In this document: in pieces, positions 1 through 7,723 of the stretch | Position numbering within the stretch: position 1 is the stretch's first letter | Layout: each line of letters starts with the position of its first letter | NCBI GenBank assembly: GCA_002391065.1 | Contig: DGRP01000038.1 | Span: 1-17,077, forward strand | Length of the DNA: 17,077 nucleotides | Source of the DNA: Ruminococcus sp. UBA4385 | GTDB taxonomy: Bacteria > Bacillota_A > Clostridia > Oscillospirales > Ruminococcaceae | Reading direction: 5' to 3' | Made by a program: the position numbers and the translations under genes | Notes under the pieces: generated by a model | The model's database searches: none | Told to the model about the DNA's origin: nothing | What the model saw: the letters and a program-made list of their open reading frames with translations, nothing else

Positions 1-39
1 TGTGCAGAGGCGTTAGCTGCGGGTCATGCGGTGTTGCCT

Positions 40-1878
40 TTATGTTTTTACACCGGCAAACTGTGTCTGATAGAGCTCATAATAGCAGCCCTTTTTCCTG
101 ATAAGTTCATTATGGCTTCCTTCTTCGGCAACATGACCTGAGTCAATAACCACGATCTTATCAGCATCTCGGATTGTTGAAAGTCTGTGAGCAATTATAA
201 GAGAAGTTCTGTTTTTCATCAGAGCAACCATAGCCGACTGGATATTCATTTCAGTTCTGGTATCAACGCTTGATGTTGCCTCATCAAGGATAAGTATCTT
301 CGGGTCAGCAAGTACGGCTCTTGCAATTGAGAGAAGCTGTCTTTGTCCCTGTGAAAGGTTTGTACCGCCCTCGGCAAGCTTAGTCTGATAACCGTCGGGG
401 AGTCTTTCAATAAACTCATCAGCATTAGCAAATGCAGCAGCCTTTTTTATGTCATCAAGTGTTGCATCAGCACGGCCGTATCGGATATTTTCTTCAATCG
501 TATCTGAAAAGAGCACGGTATCCTGTAATACTATCGCAATAGATTTTCTGAGTTTATCCTTGGGTATATCATAAATACTTTTTCCGTCAACTGTAATTTC
601 ACCGCTGTCTACAGGATAGAATCTGGTCAGCAGATTAACTATAGTAGTTTTTCCAGAGCCTGTTGCGCCGACTATTGCTATTTTTTGACCTGCTTTTACT
701 TCCAGATCAAGATCATTCAATACCTGTTTCTCGGGAACATAAGAAAAGTCAATATTCTTAAAGCTGATATTGCCTTTTACGTCCTCAATGTTGAATTCAG
801 ATGTACCCTTGTCTTCTTCAGTGTCAGCTTCCATTACATCAAAGATACGCTCTGCACCTGCAATAGCAGTCTGAATGTTTGCATACTGGTTTGCGATCTC
901 ATTGATAGGTCTTGAAAACTGTTTGGAGTAAAGGATAAAAGCCTGAATAGTACCAATAGTAATACTTCCTTTAATAGCCAGCCAACCGCCGAAGGCAGCT
1001 ATCAGGATAAATCCGAAGTTTGAGATAAGATTCATACAGGGACCCATAACTCCGCCGAATATCTGAGCCTTGACAGCGCATTTCTTGAGGTCATTGCTCA
1101 TTTTCTCAAACTCATTGCAGGCATCTTTTTCTTTTGAGTACGAAACTACAGTGCGGTAGCCTGTTACCATTTCTTCGACATGACCGTTCAGTCTGCCGAG
1201 AAGTATCTGCTGCTGAACAAAGTATTTTTTCATAAATTTGGTCAGAAATGCCGATACAAAAATCGTCAGGAAAATAGTGCTCAGTGAGATAAGTGTAAGC
1301 AGGGCAGAGTATACAAGCATTATAACGATTGTGCCGATTATAGTGAGCACACCCGAAATAAGTGAGCCGATAGACTGCGATACAGTAGTTGAAATATTCT
1401 CGACATCGTTAGTCATTCGGCTCATGATGTCACCGTGATTGTGAGTATCAAGATATTTTATTGGCAGCCTTACAAGATTTTTGAAAAGGTCATGTCTCAT
1501 TGTTCTGACAGTGAACTGAGAAAGCCTTGCCGAACATATACCCTGTAAAAACGTAAATCCCGAGGACAGAAGATATACAACTCCAAGCACAATAAGCGTT
1601 TTACCTAGTCCGTCAAAATCAACCGATGTTCTGTCTTTACCAATAGTGATATAGTCAATAGCAACCTGCTGAATTGACGGTGCAGCCAGTCCCAGCACAG
1701 TGATTAAAAGCATTATAGCTATCAGTGCAAAGAAAAGATATTTGTTCTTACCAATATACTTGATGAGCTTTTTTAATGTAGAGCCTGCATTCTTAGGCTT
1801 TTCCATATTAAGCCTTGCTCCGTGAGGCCACGGGCCGCCTCTTCTTGCACCCGGTCCTATCTGTGGCATTGGAGGCAT
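40..1878 (-). CDS. ABC exporter half-transporter, consensus ATP-site subunit (YfiC/LmrD-like)
   Basis: Inner-membrane ABC exporter half of 612 aa, the usual size for a six-helix membrane domain fused to an ATPase. The N-terminus is a Gly/Pro/Arg-rich cytoplasmic tail (about residues 1-25), as is common in clostridial members. The membrane domain spans about 45-330 and the ATPase about 370-605. Visible motifs: Walker A GATGSGKTT (about 403-411), Walker B ILILDEATSS with catalytic Glu (about 530), and H-loop AHR (about 562). The signature is LSQGQ rather than LSGGQ. Its start ATG shares one base with the upstream stop (TAATG), behind AGGAGGTGAG, so translation is probably coupled to the partner. 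It should pair with the upstream 575-aa subunit to export a drug, lipid or peptide; the substrate cannot be read from sequence. Family confident, substrate unknown. Confidence 0.95.
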   Translation of the reverse strand: MPPMPQIGPGARRGGPWPHGARLNMEKPKNAGSTLKKLIKYIGKNKYLFFALIAIMLLITVLGLAAPSIQQVAIDYITIGKDRTSVDFDGLGKTLIVLGVVYLLSSGFTFLQGICSARLSQFTVRTMRHDLFKNLVRLPIKYLDTHNHGDIMSRMTNDVENISTTVSQSIGSLISGVLTIIGTIVIMLVYSALLTLISLSTIFLTIFVSAFLTKFMKKYFVQQQILLGRLNGHVEEMVTGYRTVVSYSKEKDACNEFEKMSNDLKKCAVKAQIFGGVMGPCMNLISNFGFILIAAFGGWLAIKGSITIGTIQAFILYSKQFSRPINEIANQYANIQTAIAGAERIFDVMEADTEEDKGTSEFNIEDVKGNISFKNIDFSYVPEKQVLNDLDLEVKAGQKIAIVGATGSGKTTIVNLLTRFYPVDSGEITVDGKSIYDIPKDKLRKSIAIVLQDTVLFSDTIEENIRYGRADATLDDIKKAAAFANADEFIERLPDGYQTKLAEGGTNLSQGQRQLLSIARAVLADPKILILDEATSSVDTRTEMNIQSAMVALMKNRTSLIIAHRLSTIRDADKIVVIDSGHVAEEGSHNELIRKKGCYYELYQTQFAGVKT

Positions 1879-3605
1879 TATATCTCACCTCCTGTAGTTT
1901 TTACCTGCGAGTCATAAATGTCCTTATATACGCTGCACGTTTTCAGAAGATTATCGTGTGTATCACAGCCGCAGAGCCTTCCGTGATCGAGCACTGCTAT
2001 TCTGTCGCAGGTTTTAACACTTGCAATTCTCTGAGCTATGATAATCAGTGTTGTATTATCCATCTGATCGTCAAGCTGTGCTCGCAGCTTTGATTCTGTA
2101 CTAAGATCAAGTGCGGAGGTGGAGTCATCAAGAATGAGTATCTCAGGCTTTTTGAGTACTGCTCTAGCAATTGATAATCGCTGCTTCTGACCTCCTGAAA
2201 GCGAAGCACCCTTTTCAGCAATCTTGTTTTTATAGGCATCAGGCATCTTCTGAATGAATTCATCAGCCTGTGCGATCTCAGCAGCATTCTGAATATCTTC
2301 ATCTGATGCATTTTTATCGCCCCAGATAAGATTATCTTTAACGCTTCCCGAGAATAGCTCACTCTTTTGAAGAACTATACCGACCTTCCGTCTGAGTTCT
2401 TCGAGTGAAAACTCCTTTACATCAGTTCCGTCAACAATGACAGAGCCTTTTGTAGGGTCATAAAATCTGGGTATAAGATTTACAAGTGAGCTCTTTCCAG
2501 ATCCCGTAGCACCCAGAATAGCAATGCTCTCTCCGGCTTTAATATCAAGTGAAAGGTTATCTATAACAGGACGTCCTGTGGTTCCGGGGTATGAGAAGGA
2601 TACGTTTTTGAAGCTTACAGCACCTCTCTGAGAGAACTGTCCTGTTGAATTGCCTGAAACTATCACAGGCTCGTTTTCGAGTATTTCATTTATACGTTTA
2701 GCTGAGGCTGCGGCTCTGGCAGCAGTCTGGAACATCATTGAGAGCATCATAACTCCGTGCAGAACCTGTGTAAGGTAAGTAATGGCCGCCATTACCTCAC
2801 CGACGTGCATCTCCTGTGCCTCAACCTGTAAGCCGCCTATCATAATTACTGCTACTACAGAAATATTGAGTATTATCATAAGCAATGGCTGCAAAATAGC
2901 TGTAAGTGTTGCAACTCTGAGATTAGCCTGCATAAGTTCAGTATTTGCAGTGTCAAATCGATCCTGCTCATAGCCTTCTCTGACATACGCCTTTACAACT
3001 CTTGCGCCTGTTACATTCTCCTGTACAACAGAGTTTACATTATCAAGCTTTCCTGCAACAATAGTATAGAATGGATTAGCTTTTTTTAGTATCATTACCA
3101 TGATAACTATTTCAACAGGCAGTGCGATAACAAGAATAAGACCGAACTTTACATTGAGTGTCAGCATCATTATTATTCCGCCAAAGAAGAGGAGAAGGTC
3201 TCTGACAACTCCTCTGAGCATAAATTCAACCATCTGCTGAACAGCTGTTATGTCGGTTGTAAGCCTTGTCACAAGAGAGCCTGTAGTGAACTTATCTGTT
3301 TGTTGGAATGAAAGGCCCATGACTTTTCTGAATGCATCTACTCTCAGGTCTCTTGCAAAGCTTTGAGAAGCAATTCCTCCGAAAGCTGATGCCGCAATAC
3401 CACAGCCGCCTCCAATAATCAGGAAAAGCAGCATAAGTACTCCCGAGGCAATTATAATATCCATATTTTTTCCGAGCACTCCGTCATCAACGATCTGAGA
3501 CATAAACTTAGGCTGAAGCAGGTCACCTATAACCTCACCGCACATCGCAAGAGGAGTGAGTATAGCGAAAAGCTTGTATGGCTTAAGATATTTACCCAGC
3601 TTCAT
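1878..3605 (-). CDS. ABC exporter half-transporter, degenerate ATP-site subunit (YfiB/LmrC-like)
   Basis: Partner half-transporter, 575 aa from the chosen ATG. An in-frame TTG six codons upstream (3623) lies in the GAGGAG ribosome site itself, so the ATG at 3605 is preferred; it overlaps the MarR gene by 14 bp. Membrane domain about 10-310, ATPase about 330-570. Walker A is intact (GATGSGKSS) and the signature is canonical (LSGGQ). Walker B reads ILILDDSTSALD, with Asp for the catalytic Glu, and the H-loop His is Gln (IIIAQR). In heterodimeric exporters such as TM287/288, LmrCD and BmrCD, this pattern marks the subunit carrying the non-hydrolysing site. The partner's odd LSQGQ would complete that same site, and this protein's LSGGQ would complete the active one. 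Substrate unknown. Confidence 0.94.
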   Translation of the reverse strand: MKLGKYLKPYKLFAILTPLAMCGEVIGDLLQPKFMSQIVDDGVLGKNMDIIIASGVLMLLFLIIGGGCGIAASAFGGIASQSFARDLRVDAFRKVMGLSFQQTDKFTTGSLVTRLTTDITAVQQMVEFMLRGVVRDLLLFFGGIIMMLTLNVKFGLILVIALPVEIVIMVMILKKANPFYTIVAGKLDNVNSVVQENVTGARVVKAYVREGYEQDRFDTANTELMQANLRVATLTAILQPLLMIILNISVVAVIMIGGLQVEAQEMHVGEVMAAITYLTQVLHGVMMLSMMFQTAARAAASAKRINEILENEPVIVSGNSTGQFSQRGAVSFKNVSFSYPGTTGRPVIDNLSLDIKAGESIAILGATGSGKSSLVNLIPRFYDPTKGSVIVDGTDVKEFSLEELRRKVGIVLQKSELFSGSVKDNLIWGDKNASDEDIQNAAEIAQADEFIQKMPDAYKNKIAEKGASLSGGQKQRLSIARAVLKKPEILILDDSTSALDLSTESKLRAQLDDQMDNTTLIIIAQRIASVKTCDRIAVLDHGRLCGCDTHDNLLKTCSVYKDIYDSQVKTTGGEI

Positions 3606-4089
3606 TATTATCACTCTCCTCAAGCATGTTAATAAGTATCTTTTTAAGAATAGAATTTACAGTTGATATTTCCTCATCACTGAGCCCTTTAAGCATATCA
3701 GAATCATTCTTACGACACAGTGCTCTGATATTGTTTTCGTGCTCTTTTCCTTTATCTGTAATATATACACGCACCTTACGATAATCGGTTTTATCTGCTT
3801 CACGGCGTACAAATCCGTCAGCCTCAAGCTTCGAGAGCGCAATTGATACAGAAGGAGCGCTAAGTCTGCACGATTTTACAAGCTCCAGCTGTGTAACACC
3901 GTCATTCTCCATAAGTATTCCGAGCATCTTTCTATACCCGTGGCTGACTCCTTTCCCGTCATGCTGACGGCTTATCCTGTATTCAAAGAGCCTTGATATA
4001 TCATTTATATACATAGATGTAGTCGCATCTTCCTTTTGAAGAAGACGTCTGGCTCTTTCCTGAGTAAGCTCTAATTTTTCTCGTTTCAT
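3592..4089 (-). CDS. MarR-family transcriptional regulator
   Basis: Cytoplasmic winged-helix regulator of 165 aa, the normal length for MarR proteins. The winged helix covers about residues 55-120: a helix-turn-helix around TQLELVKSCRLSAPSVSIAL, then the wing (DKTDYRKVRVYITDKG) with the Asp-x-Arg pattern typical of the family. Flanking N- and C-terminal helices would form the dimer interface. It is the first gene of an operon with the two ABC exporter halves, and its 3' end overlaps the second gene. The ATG at 4089 follows TAAGGAG with 8-nt spacing. MarR proteins usually repress their own operon until a ligand binds, and the palindrome over its promoter fits this. The inducer is unknown, but regulators in this position often sense the exported compound. 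Confidence 0.93.
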   Translation of the reverse strand: MKREKLELTQERARRLLQKEDATTSMYINDISRLFEYRISRQHDGKGVSHGYRKMLGILMENDGVTQLELVKSCRLSAPSVSIALSKLEADGFVRREADKTDYRKVRVYITDKGKEHENNIRALCRKNDSDMLKGLSDEEISTVNSILKKILINMLEESDNNEAG

Positions 4090-4105
4090 ATTTGTAACTC
4101 CTTAG

Positions 4106-4141
4106 TTGTATAATTGATTAGTTTTCTAATTAATTATACAA
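4106..4141. promoter_or_regulatory. 36-bp palindrome, probable MarR operator
   Basis: Two 16-bp arms, TTGTATAATTGATTAG and CTAATTAATTATACAA, flank TTTT and match at 15 of 16 positions. The dyad covers the -10 box and start point of the marR promoter. It is AT-rich and twofold symmetric, as MarR dimer sites are. A second dyad, ACAAAC-N6-GTTTGT (4141-4158), fills the spacer between the -10 and -35 boxes and may be a second site. Assignment to this MarR protein is inference from position. Confidence 0.75.
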
Positions 4142-4161
4142 CAAACTAATTTGTTTGTCAA
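4133..4161 (-). promoter_or_regulatory. consensus sigma-A promoter of the marR-ABC operon
   Basis: On the minus strand, TTGACA (4161-4156) is followed after exactly 17 bp by TATAAT (4138-4133), a perfect consensus. Transcription should start near 4126, giving a leader of about 37 nt. The -10 box lies inside the 36-bp palindrome at 4106-4141, so a bound repressor would block polymerase. Confidence 0.88.
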
Positions 4162-4170
4162 GCCCATATC

Positions 4171-4199
4171 TTTACAATCTTTTTCAAATGTGATATAAT
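4171..4199 (+). promoter_or_regulatory. promoter of the acyl-ACP thioesterase gene
   Basis: TTTACA (4171-4176), 17 bp, then TATAAT (4194-4199) preceded by TG one base upstream (extended -10). The expected start is near 4206, immediately before the AAGGAAG ribosome site, so the leader is only about 14 nt. The -35 box lies 12 bp from the second dyad of the marR operator region. Confidence 0.8.
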
Positions 4200-4219
4200 A
4201 TTAGCAAGGAAGTGATATA

Positions 4220-4921
4220 ATGTATACTATGCAAAGAGATGTTGAGTGCAGTCATATAGGTTCAAGCGGTACAGTCAGAAACAGCTCTGTTCTGGATTAT
4301 CTTCAGGACTGTGCCTTTCTGCATCTTGACAGCCACCCTGTGATGTCTCCGTATTTTGAAAAGGAAAAGGTGTGTATGTTTCTTGTATCAAGACAGACTG
4401 AGATAATTCGCAGGCCGGTGTTTCATGAACATCTGACAGTTAAGACATGGACTTGTGAGCTTAAAAGAATGTATGGCTTTCGTAACACCCTTATTTATGA
4501 TGAGAAGGGAAATGTACTTGTAAAAAACTACGAATCAGGGGCTTTTATGGATATGCAGACTCAAAGACCTATTAAAGCGCCTCAGGAGCTTATTGAAAAG
4601 GTTGCCCTTTATCCAAAGGCTGATATGGAATATTCATCAAGAAAAATAATAGTTCCCGATAAAATACCTGAGGTGTATCCTGAAATTAATATCATGAAGT
4701 GCTATATTGATATGAACAGGCACGTTAATAATGCCAGATACCTTGATATTACTGACGAGTATGTTGAGAATGCAGATTCCGTAAAGCAGATGAGAGTAGA
4801 GTATAAAGCGCCGATCAGGCTGGACAGCAGAATTCACGCTGAAGTTATAAGAGACGAAGATGCTGTTTTTGTAAAACTTTGCGGAGATAAAGTGTATTGT
4901 GTAGTTGAATATATCTGTTAA
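4220..4921 (+). CDS. acyl-ACP thioesterase (FatA/FatB-like)
   Basis: Cytosolic double-hotdog thioesterase of 233 aa, the usual length for bacterial acyl-ACP thioesterases (plant enzymes are longer because of transit peptides). It hydrolyses the thioester of acyl-ACP and releases free fatty acid. The N-terminal hotdog is about residues 1-125, with FRNTLIYDEKGNVLVK in its core. The C-terminal hotdog carries the hallmark DMNRHVNNARYLD, giving likely catalytic residues Asp164, Asn166 and His168, with Glu194 in VEYKAP as the probable fourth. The ATG at 4220 follows AAGGAAG at 7-nt spacing; a second ATG three codons in is less well placed. It has its own promoter and is transcribed away from the marR-exporter operon. 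Chain-length preference cannot be read here. Confidence 0.9.
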   Translation: MYTMQRDVECSHIGSSGTVRNSSVLDYLQDCAFLHLDSHPVMSPYFEKEKVCMFLVSRQTEIIRRPVFHEHLTVKTWTCELKRMYGFRNTLIYDEKGNVLVKNYESGAFMDMQTQRPIKAPQELIEKVALYPKADMEYSSRKIIVPDKIPEVYPEINIMKCYIDMNRHVNNARYLDITDEYVENADSVKQMRVEYKAPIRLDSRIHAEVIRDEDAVFVKLCGDKVYCVVEYIC

Positions 4922-4936
4922 AGCATACAAAATCGC

Positions 4937-4995
4937 TAGGATAATTTGGTTATTATGCTAAAATTACGGTTATCCTATTGACATACTAGGAATAA
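4937..4995. promoter_or_regulatory. TAGGA repeat cluster, candidate operator of cysK
   Basis: Three related half-sites precede cysK: TAGGATAA (4937-4944), its exact inverse TTATCCTA (4970-4977), and TAGGAATAA (4987-4995). The last two form a dyad, TCCTA-N9-TAGGA, whose centre contains the TTGACA box. Such placement implies repression. AT-rich dyads at cysteine and iron-sulfur genes in Firmicutes are often sites for Rrf2-family regulators (CymR, IscR-like); that assignment is inference. Confidence 0.5.
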
Positions 4996-5006
4996 TATGA
5001 TATATT
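4978..5006 (+). promoter_or_regulatory. cysK promoter
   Basis: TTGACA (4978-4983) is followed after 17 bp by TATATT (5001-5006). The expected start is near 5013, giving a leader of about 30 nt with no room for a T-box or S-box riboswitch. Control is therefore most likely at the DNA level, through the flanking TAGGA dyad. Confidence 0.78.
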
Positions 5007-5042
5007 ATAACTGTAATAAATATTTAATTGGAGGTAATAACT

Positions 5043-5972
5043 ATGGCAAAGGTTTATAAAAGCGTATCCGAGCTGGTCGGAGGTACACCTGTTCTTCAGG
5101 CATCAAGATTTGCAAAGAGTGTTGAGGCTAAGGCTGATATTCTTGTAAAGCTTGAGCTTTTCAATCCGGCAGGAAGCGTAAAGGACAGAGTTGCGGCAGC
5201 AATGATCGAGGATGCTGAGGAAAAGGGTGTTCTGAAGCCCGGAGCAACTATTATTGAGCCGACTTCAGGAAACACAGGAATTGGTCTTGCATCTATCGGT
5301 GTTTCAAAGGGTTATAAGGTTATTCTCACTATGCCTGAAACAATGAGCGTTGAGAGAAGAAACCTTCTCAAGGCATACGGTGCTGAGATAGTTCTGACAG
5401 AAGGCTCGAAGGGTATGAAGGGTGCAATAGCAAAGGCTGATGAGCTCAAGGAGCAGATCGATGGTGCAGTTATCCTCGGACAGTTTGTAAACCCCGCAAA
5501 CCCTGCTGTACATCTGGCTACAACCGGTCCTGAGATATGGAACGATACAGACGGAAAGGTTGATATTTTCATTGCAGGAGTTGGTACCGGCGGAACTGTA
5601 ACAGGTGTTGGTCAGTATCTTAAATCGCAGAATCCTGATGTGAAGGTATATGCAGTTGAGCCTGCTTCATCGCCTGTTCTTTCAGAGGGCAAGTCAGGCG
5701 CGCATAAGATTCAGGGTATAGGCGCCGGCTTTGTTCCGGAGGTACTTGATACAAATGTATATGACGGTGTTATCAAGGTTGAGAATGATAATGCATTCTT
5801 CGCAGGAAACAAATTTGCAAAAACTGAGGGTGTTCTTGTAGGTATTTCATCAGGTGCAGCGCTTTATGCGGCTGCAGAGCTTTCGAAGCTTCATGAAAAT
5901 GAGGGTAAGGTTATTGTAGCTCTTCTTCCTGACACCGGTGAGAGGTATCTTTCTACAGCACTTTTTGATTAA
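5043..5972 (+). CDS. cysK: cysteine synthase A (O-acetylserine sulfhydrylase)
   Basis: PLP-dependent enzyme making cysteine from O-acetylserine and sulfide, in the cytosol. It is 309 aa, normal for CysK. The ATG at 5043 is chosen because GGAGG lies 7-8 nt before it; an in-frame TTG at 5028 overlaps that ribosome site. Visible motifs: NPAGSVKDR with the Schiff-base lysine Lys47, the substrate loop TSGNTG (74-79), the phosphate-binding loop GVGTGGT (179-185), and GISSGAA (267-273) with the serine that contacts the pyridine nitrogen. It is a single-gene unit with its own promoter and a strong terminator. CysM-type variants are possible, but the TSGNTGIGLA and GVGTGG patterns fit CysK. Confidence 0.96.
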   Translation: MAKVYKSVSELVGGTPVLQASRFAKSVEAKADILVKLELFNPAGSVKDRVAAAMIEDAEEKGVLKPGATIIEPTSGNTGIGLASIGVSKGYKVILTMPETMSVERRNLLKAYGAEIVLTEGSKGMKGAIAKADELKEQIDGAVILGQFVNPANPAVHLATTGPEIWNDTDGKVDIFIAGVGTGGTVTGVGQYLKSQNPDVKVYAVEPASSPVLSEGKSGAHKIQGIGAGFVPEVLDTNVYDGVIKVENDNAFFAGNKFAKTEGVLVGISSGAALYAAAELSKLHENEGKVIVALLPDTGERYLSTALFD

Positions 5973-5986
5973 TACTCCATATAATT

Positions 5987-6023
5987 AAAGCAGGTCAGTT
6001 CAAATTGAACTGACCTGCTTTTT
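5987..6023. terminator. bidirectional intrinsic terminator between convergent genes
   Basis: A near-perfect hairpin, AAAGCAGGTCAGTTCAA against TTGAACTGACCTGCTTT, ends in TTTTT on the plus strand and in a weaker T-rich tail (TTTAATTAT) on the minus strand. It ends cysK and, from the other side, overlaps the stop codon of the transglutaminase-like lipoprotein gene at 6022-6024. Confidence 0.92.
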
Positions 6024-7182
6024 AGTATTCATAATCATCGAAATCATAATCGTCATAAAGTTCGCCGAGATATTCTGTAAAGTTATCTTCAAGCATTTCA
6101 TAGTCAATATCCATTGCGTTTTCAGAATCTGCAATATCTTCAATATCCTCATAGTCTTCTTCATCATCAAAAATGCAGACTCCGAAGCATATACGCTTCC
6201 CATTTTCATCAGCAACAGCATTCAGAGGAATAAACTCATTATACTGTGAGACCATAGTTAGCAAAATAGATTGTATCTGCTTCTGAACTGCCGATGCATC
6301 AGCTCCGTCAGGAATATCAATGCTGTAGTATGCTGAACTCTTATTATCATTTCTGAACTCATCAAGTTTTTTTGGAAGCTGATATATATTGCCTATATTT
6401 TCGGCATTTGCACAGATGTAGCATAGCTTTGTACTTGTACATTTTATATCTGACTCAGCCGTATGATCCCACGGATAATCGCCAAGCTCCTTTACAGAAT
6501 CGGGAACGTTGAAAAATGCATAGGCTGGTTCTTTTATTCCGCAGTCCATCAAAACATCGACGTGATACCAGTCGCCGTCAATTTTCACCTGATCCCACGC
6601 GTGCTCTCCGTTTTCAGTTGAGTGTATAATCTTACATTCAATATCAAGTGCATCCATAAACAGCTTGAAGGTAGTTGCATCACCCACACAAATTACAGAA
6701 TGATCATGAAAAAAGCCATATGGGTTAGCTGAATTATCAGAATCAGTATCTGAATCTGTAATCGCATTCAAAGAGCTTTCATCAAATCTTGTGTTCTTAA
6801 AGATATAATCATATACAGCCTTTTCTTTTTCGTAATCACTCATATTATCATTGATGAGCTCATCAATAGCTTCTTTCAGGCTGTCATGAATATATTTGTC
6901 TTTCTCATTCAGTTCAGAACTGTCGCCGCTTTTATATGCGTTGATAACAGCGCTGTCATCATAGATCTTGTGAATATCATACTCATATTCATACTCTTTA
7001 TCATTATATTCATTAATGCTTTCCGAGAGCTTCTCTATCGTTGCAGACAGCTTGTCAATTTTCTTTTCCATAGCTTTTATTTCGCTGCTGTTATCCTTTA
7101 CTTCCGTATCGGAACAGCCGCAGCAAAGCATCAGAGCGAGAATAGCTGCAATTACTTTTTTTGAATATATACTCACACGCAC
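6022..7182 (-). CDS. transglutaminase-like lipoprotein
   Basis: Exported lipoprotein of about 386 aa. A short basic start and hydrophobic stretch end in the lipobox-like LMLCCGC, with Cys23 as the likely lipidated residue. A coiled-coil segment follows (about 30-60, KAMEKKIDKLSATIEKL). The centre is a transglutaminase-like (papain-fold) domain with the triad in order: Cys165 (SVICVGDA), His194 (GEHAWD) and Asp209 (YHVDV). The C-terminal 50 residues are extremely acidic (Asp/Glu/Tyr). Such proteins act at the cell surface as proteases or crosslinking enzymes; the substrate is unknown. There is no ATG: a GTG at 7191 overlaps the upstream TGA, but GAGGTG is 6 nt before the GTG at 7182, which is therefore preferred (7176 is also possible). 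Translation is probably coupled to the upstream DUF4358 gene. Confidence 0.85.
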   Translation of the reverse strand: MRVSIYSKKVIAAILALMLCCGCSDTEVKDNSSEIKAMEKKIDKLSATIEKLSESINEYNDKEYEYEYDIHKIYDDSAVINAYKSGDSSELNEKDKYIHDSLKEAIDELINDNMSDYEKEKAVYDYIFKNTRFDESSLNAITDSDTDSDNSANPYGFFHDHSVICVGDATTFKLFMDALDIECKIIHSTENGEHAWDQVKIDGDWYHVDVLMDCGIKEPAYAFFNVPDSVKELGDYPWDHTAESDIKCTSTKLCYICANAENIGNIYQLPKKLDEFRNDNKSSAYYSIDIPDGADASAVQKQIQSILLTMVSQYNEFIPLNAVADENGKRICFGVCIFDDEEDYEDIEDIADSENAMDIDYEMLEDNFTEYLGELYDDYDFDDYEY

Positions 7183-7187
7183 GTGTG

Positions 7188-7700
7188 TCACCTCATGCTA
7201 TTATTTAGTTTTTCTTTAATACTGTCAGTATCATCCGACACTATCATTATCCAGAAGCCGTTTGTTTCATAAATCTGGGCAGATTCTAATTTAGGCATTT
7301 CTGACGGCTTGTAATTCTCAAACTGAGTTTTTCTGTTGCTTAGTCTTGCTTCAAGCAGATTTTTCGCCGAAGCACCTTCTTTAAGCTTTAATACTGACAG
7401 CTCATCGGCTGAGCCGTTATCACCGTAAGCAATAGCACCGTCAACTATTTCGTCATAGTCAATACCGTAAAGCTTTTTCGTATTTGATTTGAATATATCA
7501 TCTGCATAATAAGCCTTTTCAGTCATATTATCAGCCGCTGCAGAGTTTATCAGTTCATCAGCCGATATTTCGACAGCTGTTGATGAAGACATACTCTCAT
7601 TTGACGTTAAACTATCTTCTTTAGAATCGCTTTCTGCACAAGCTGTTAAACCAACAATTAACAGAGATGAAAGCAGAACACTTAATAGTTTTAGTTTCAT
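7188..7700 (-). CDS. DUF4358-like lipoprotein
   Basis: Small exported lipoprotein of 170 aa. The signal peptide (MKLKLLSVLLSSLLIVGLTAC) has a clear lipobox LTAC, so Cys21 should carry the lipid. A Ser/Asp/Glu-rich linker follows (about 22-45). The rest resembles DUF4358: a DGAIAYGDNGSADELSVLKLK strand pattern, a LLEARLSNRKTQFENYKP helix, then AQIYETNGFWIMIVSDD. No enzyme motif is visible. The ATG at 7700 follows AAAGGG at 5-nt spacing; an in-frame ATG at 7721 has no ribosome site and precedes it by only seven codons. It is the first gene of a two-gene lipoprotein operon, and its TGA overlaps the earliest possible start of the next gene. Assigned from remembered family pattern, not a search. 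Confidence 0.8.
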   Translation of the reverse strand: MKLKLLSVLLSSLLIVGLTACAESDSKEDSLTSNESMSSSTAVEISADELINSAAADNMTEKAYYADDIFKSNTKKLYGIDYDEIVDGAIAYGDNGSADELSVLKLKEGASAKNLLEARLSNRKTQFENYKPSEMPKLESAQIYETNGFWIMIVSDDTDSIKEKLNNSMR

Positions 7701-7723
7701 GTTATCCCTTTCTATAAACATAT

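Noticed and set aside
4937..4977. TAGGATAA...TTATCCTA as the thioesterase terminator
   Set aside because: The loop is 25 nt and no T-run follows. The half-sites fit better as part of the cysK operator cluster.
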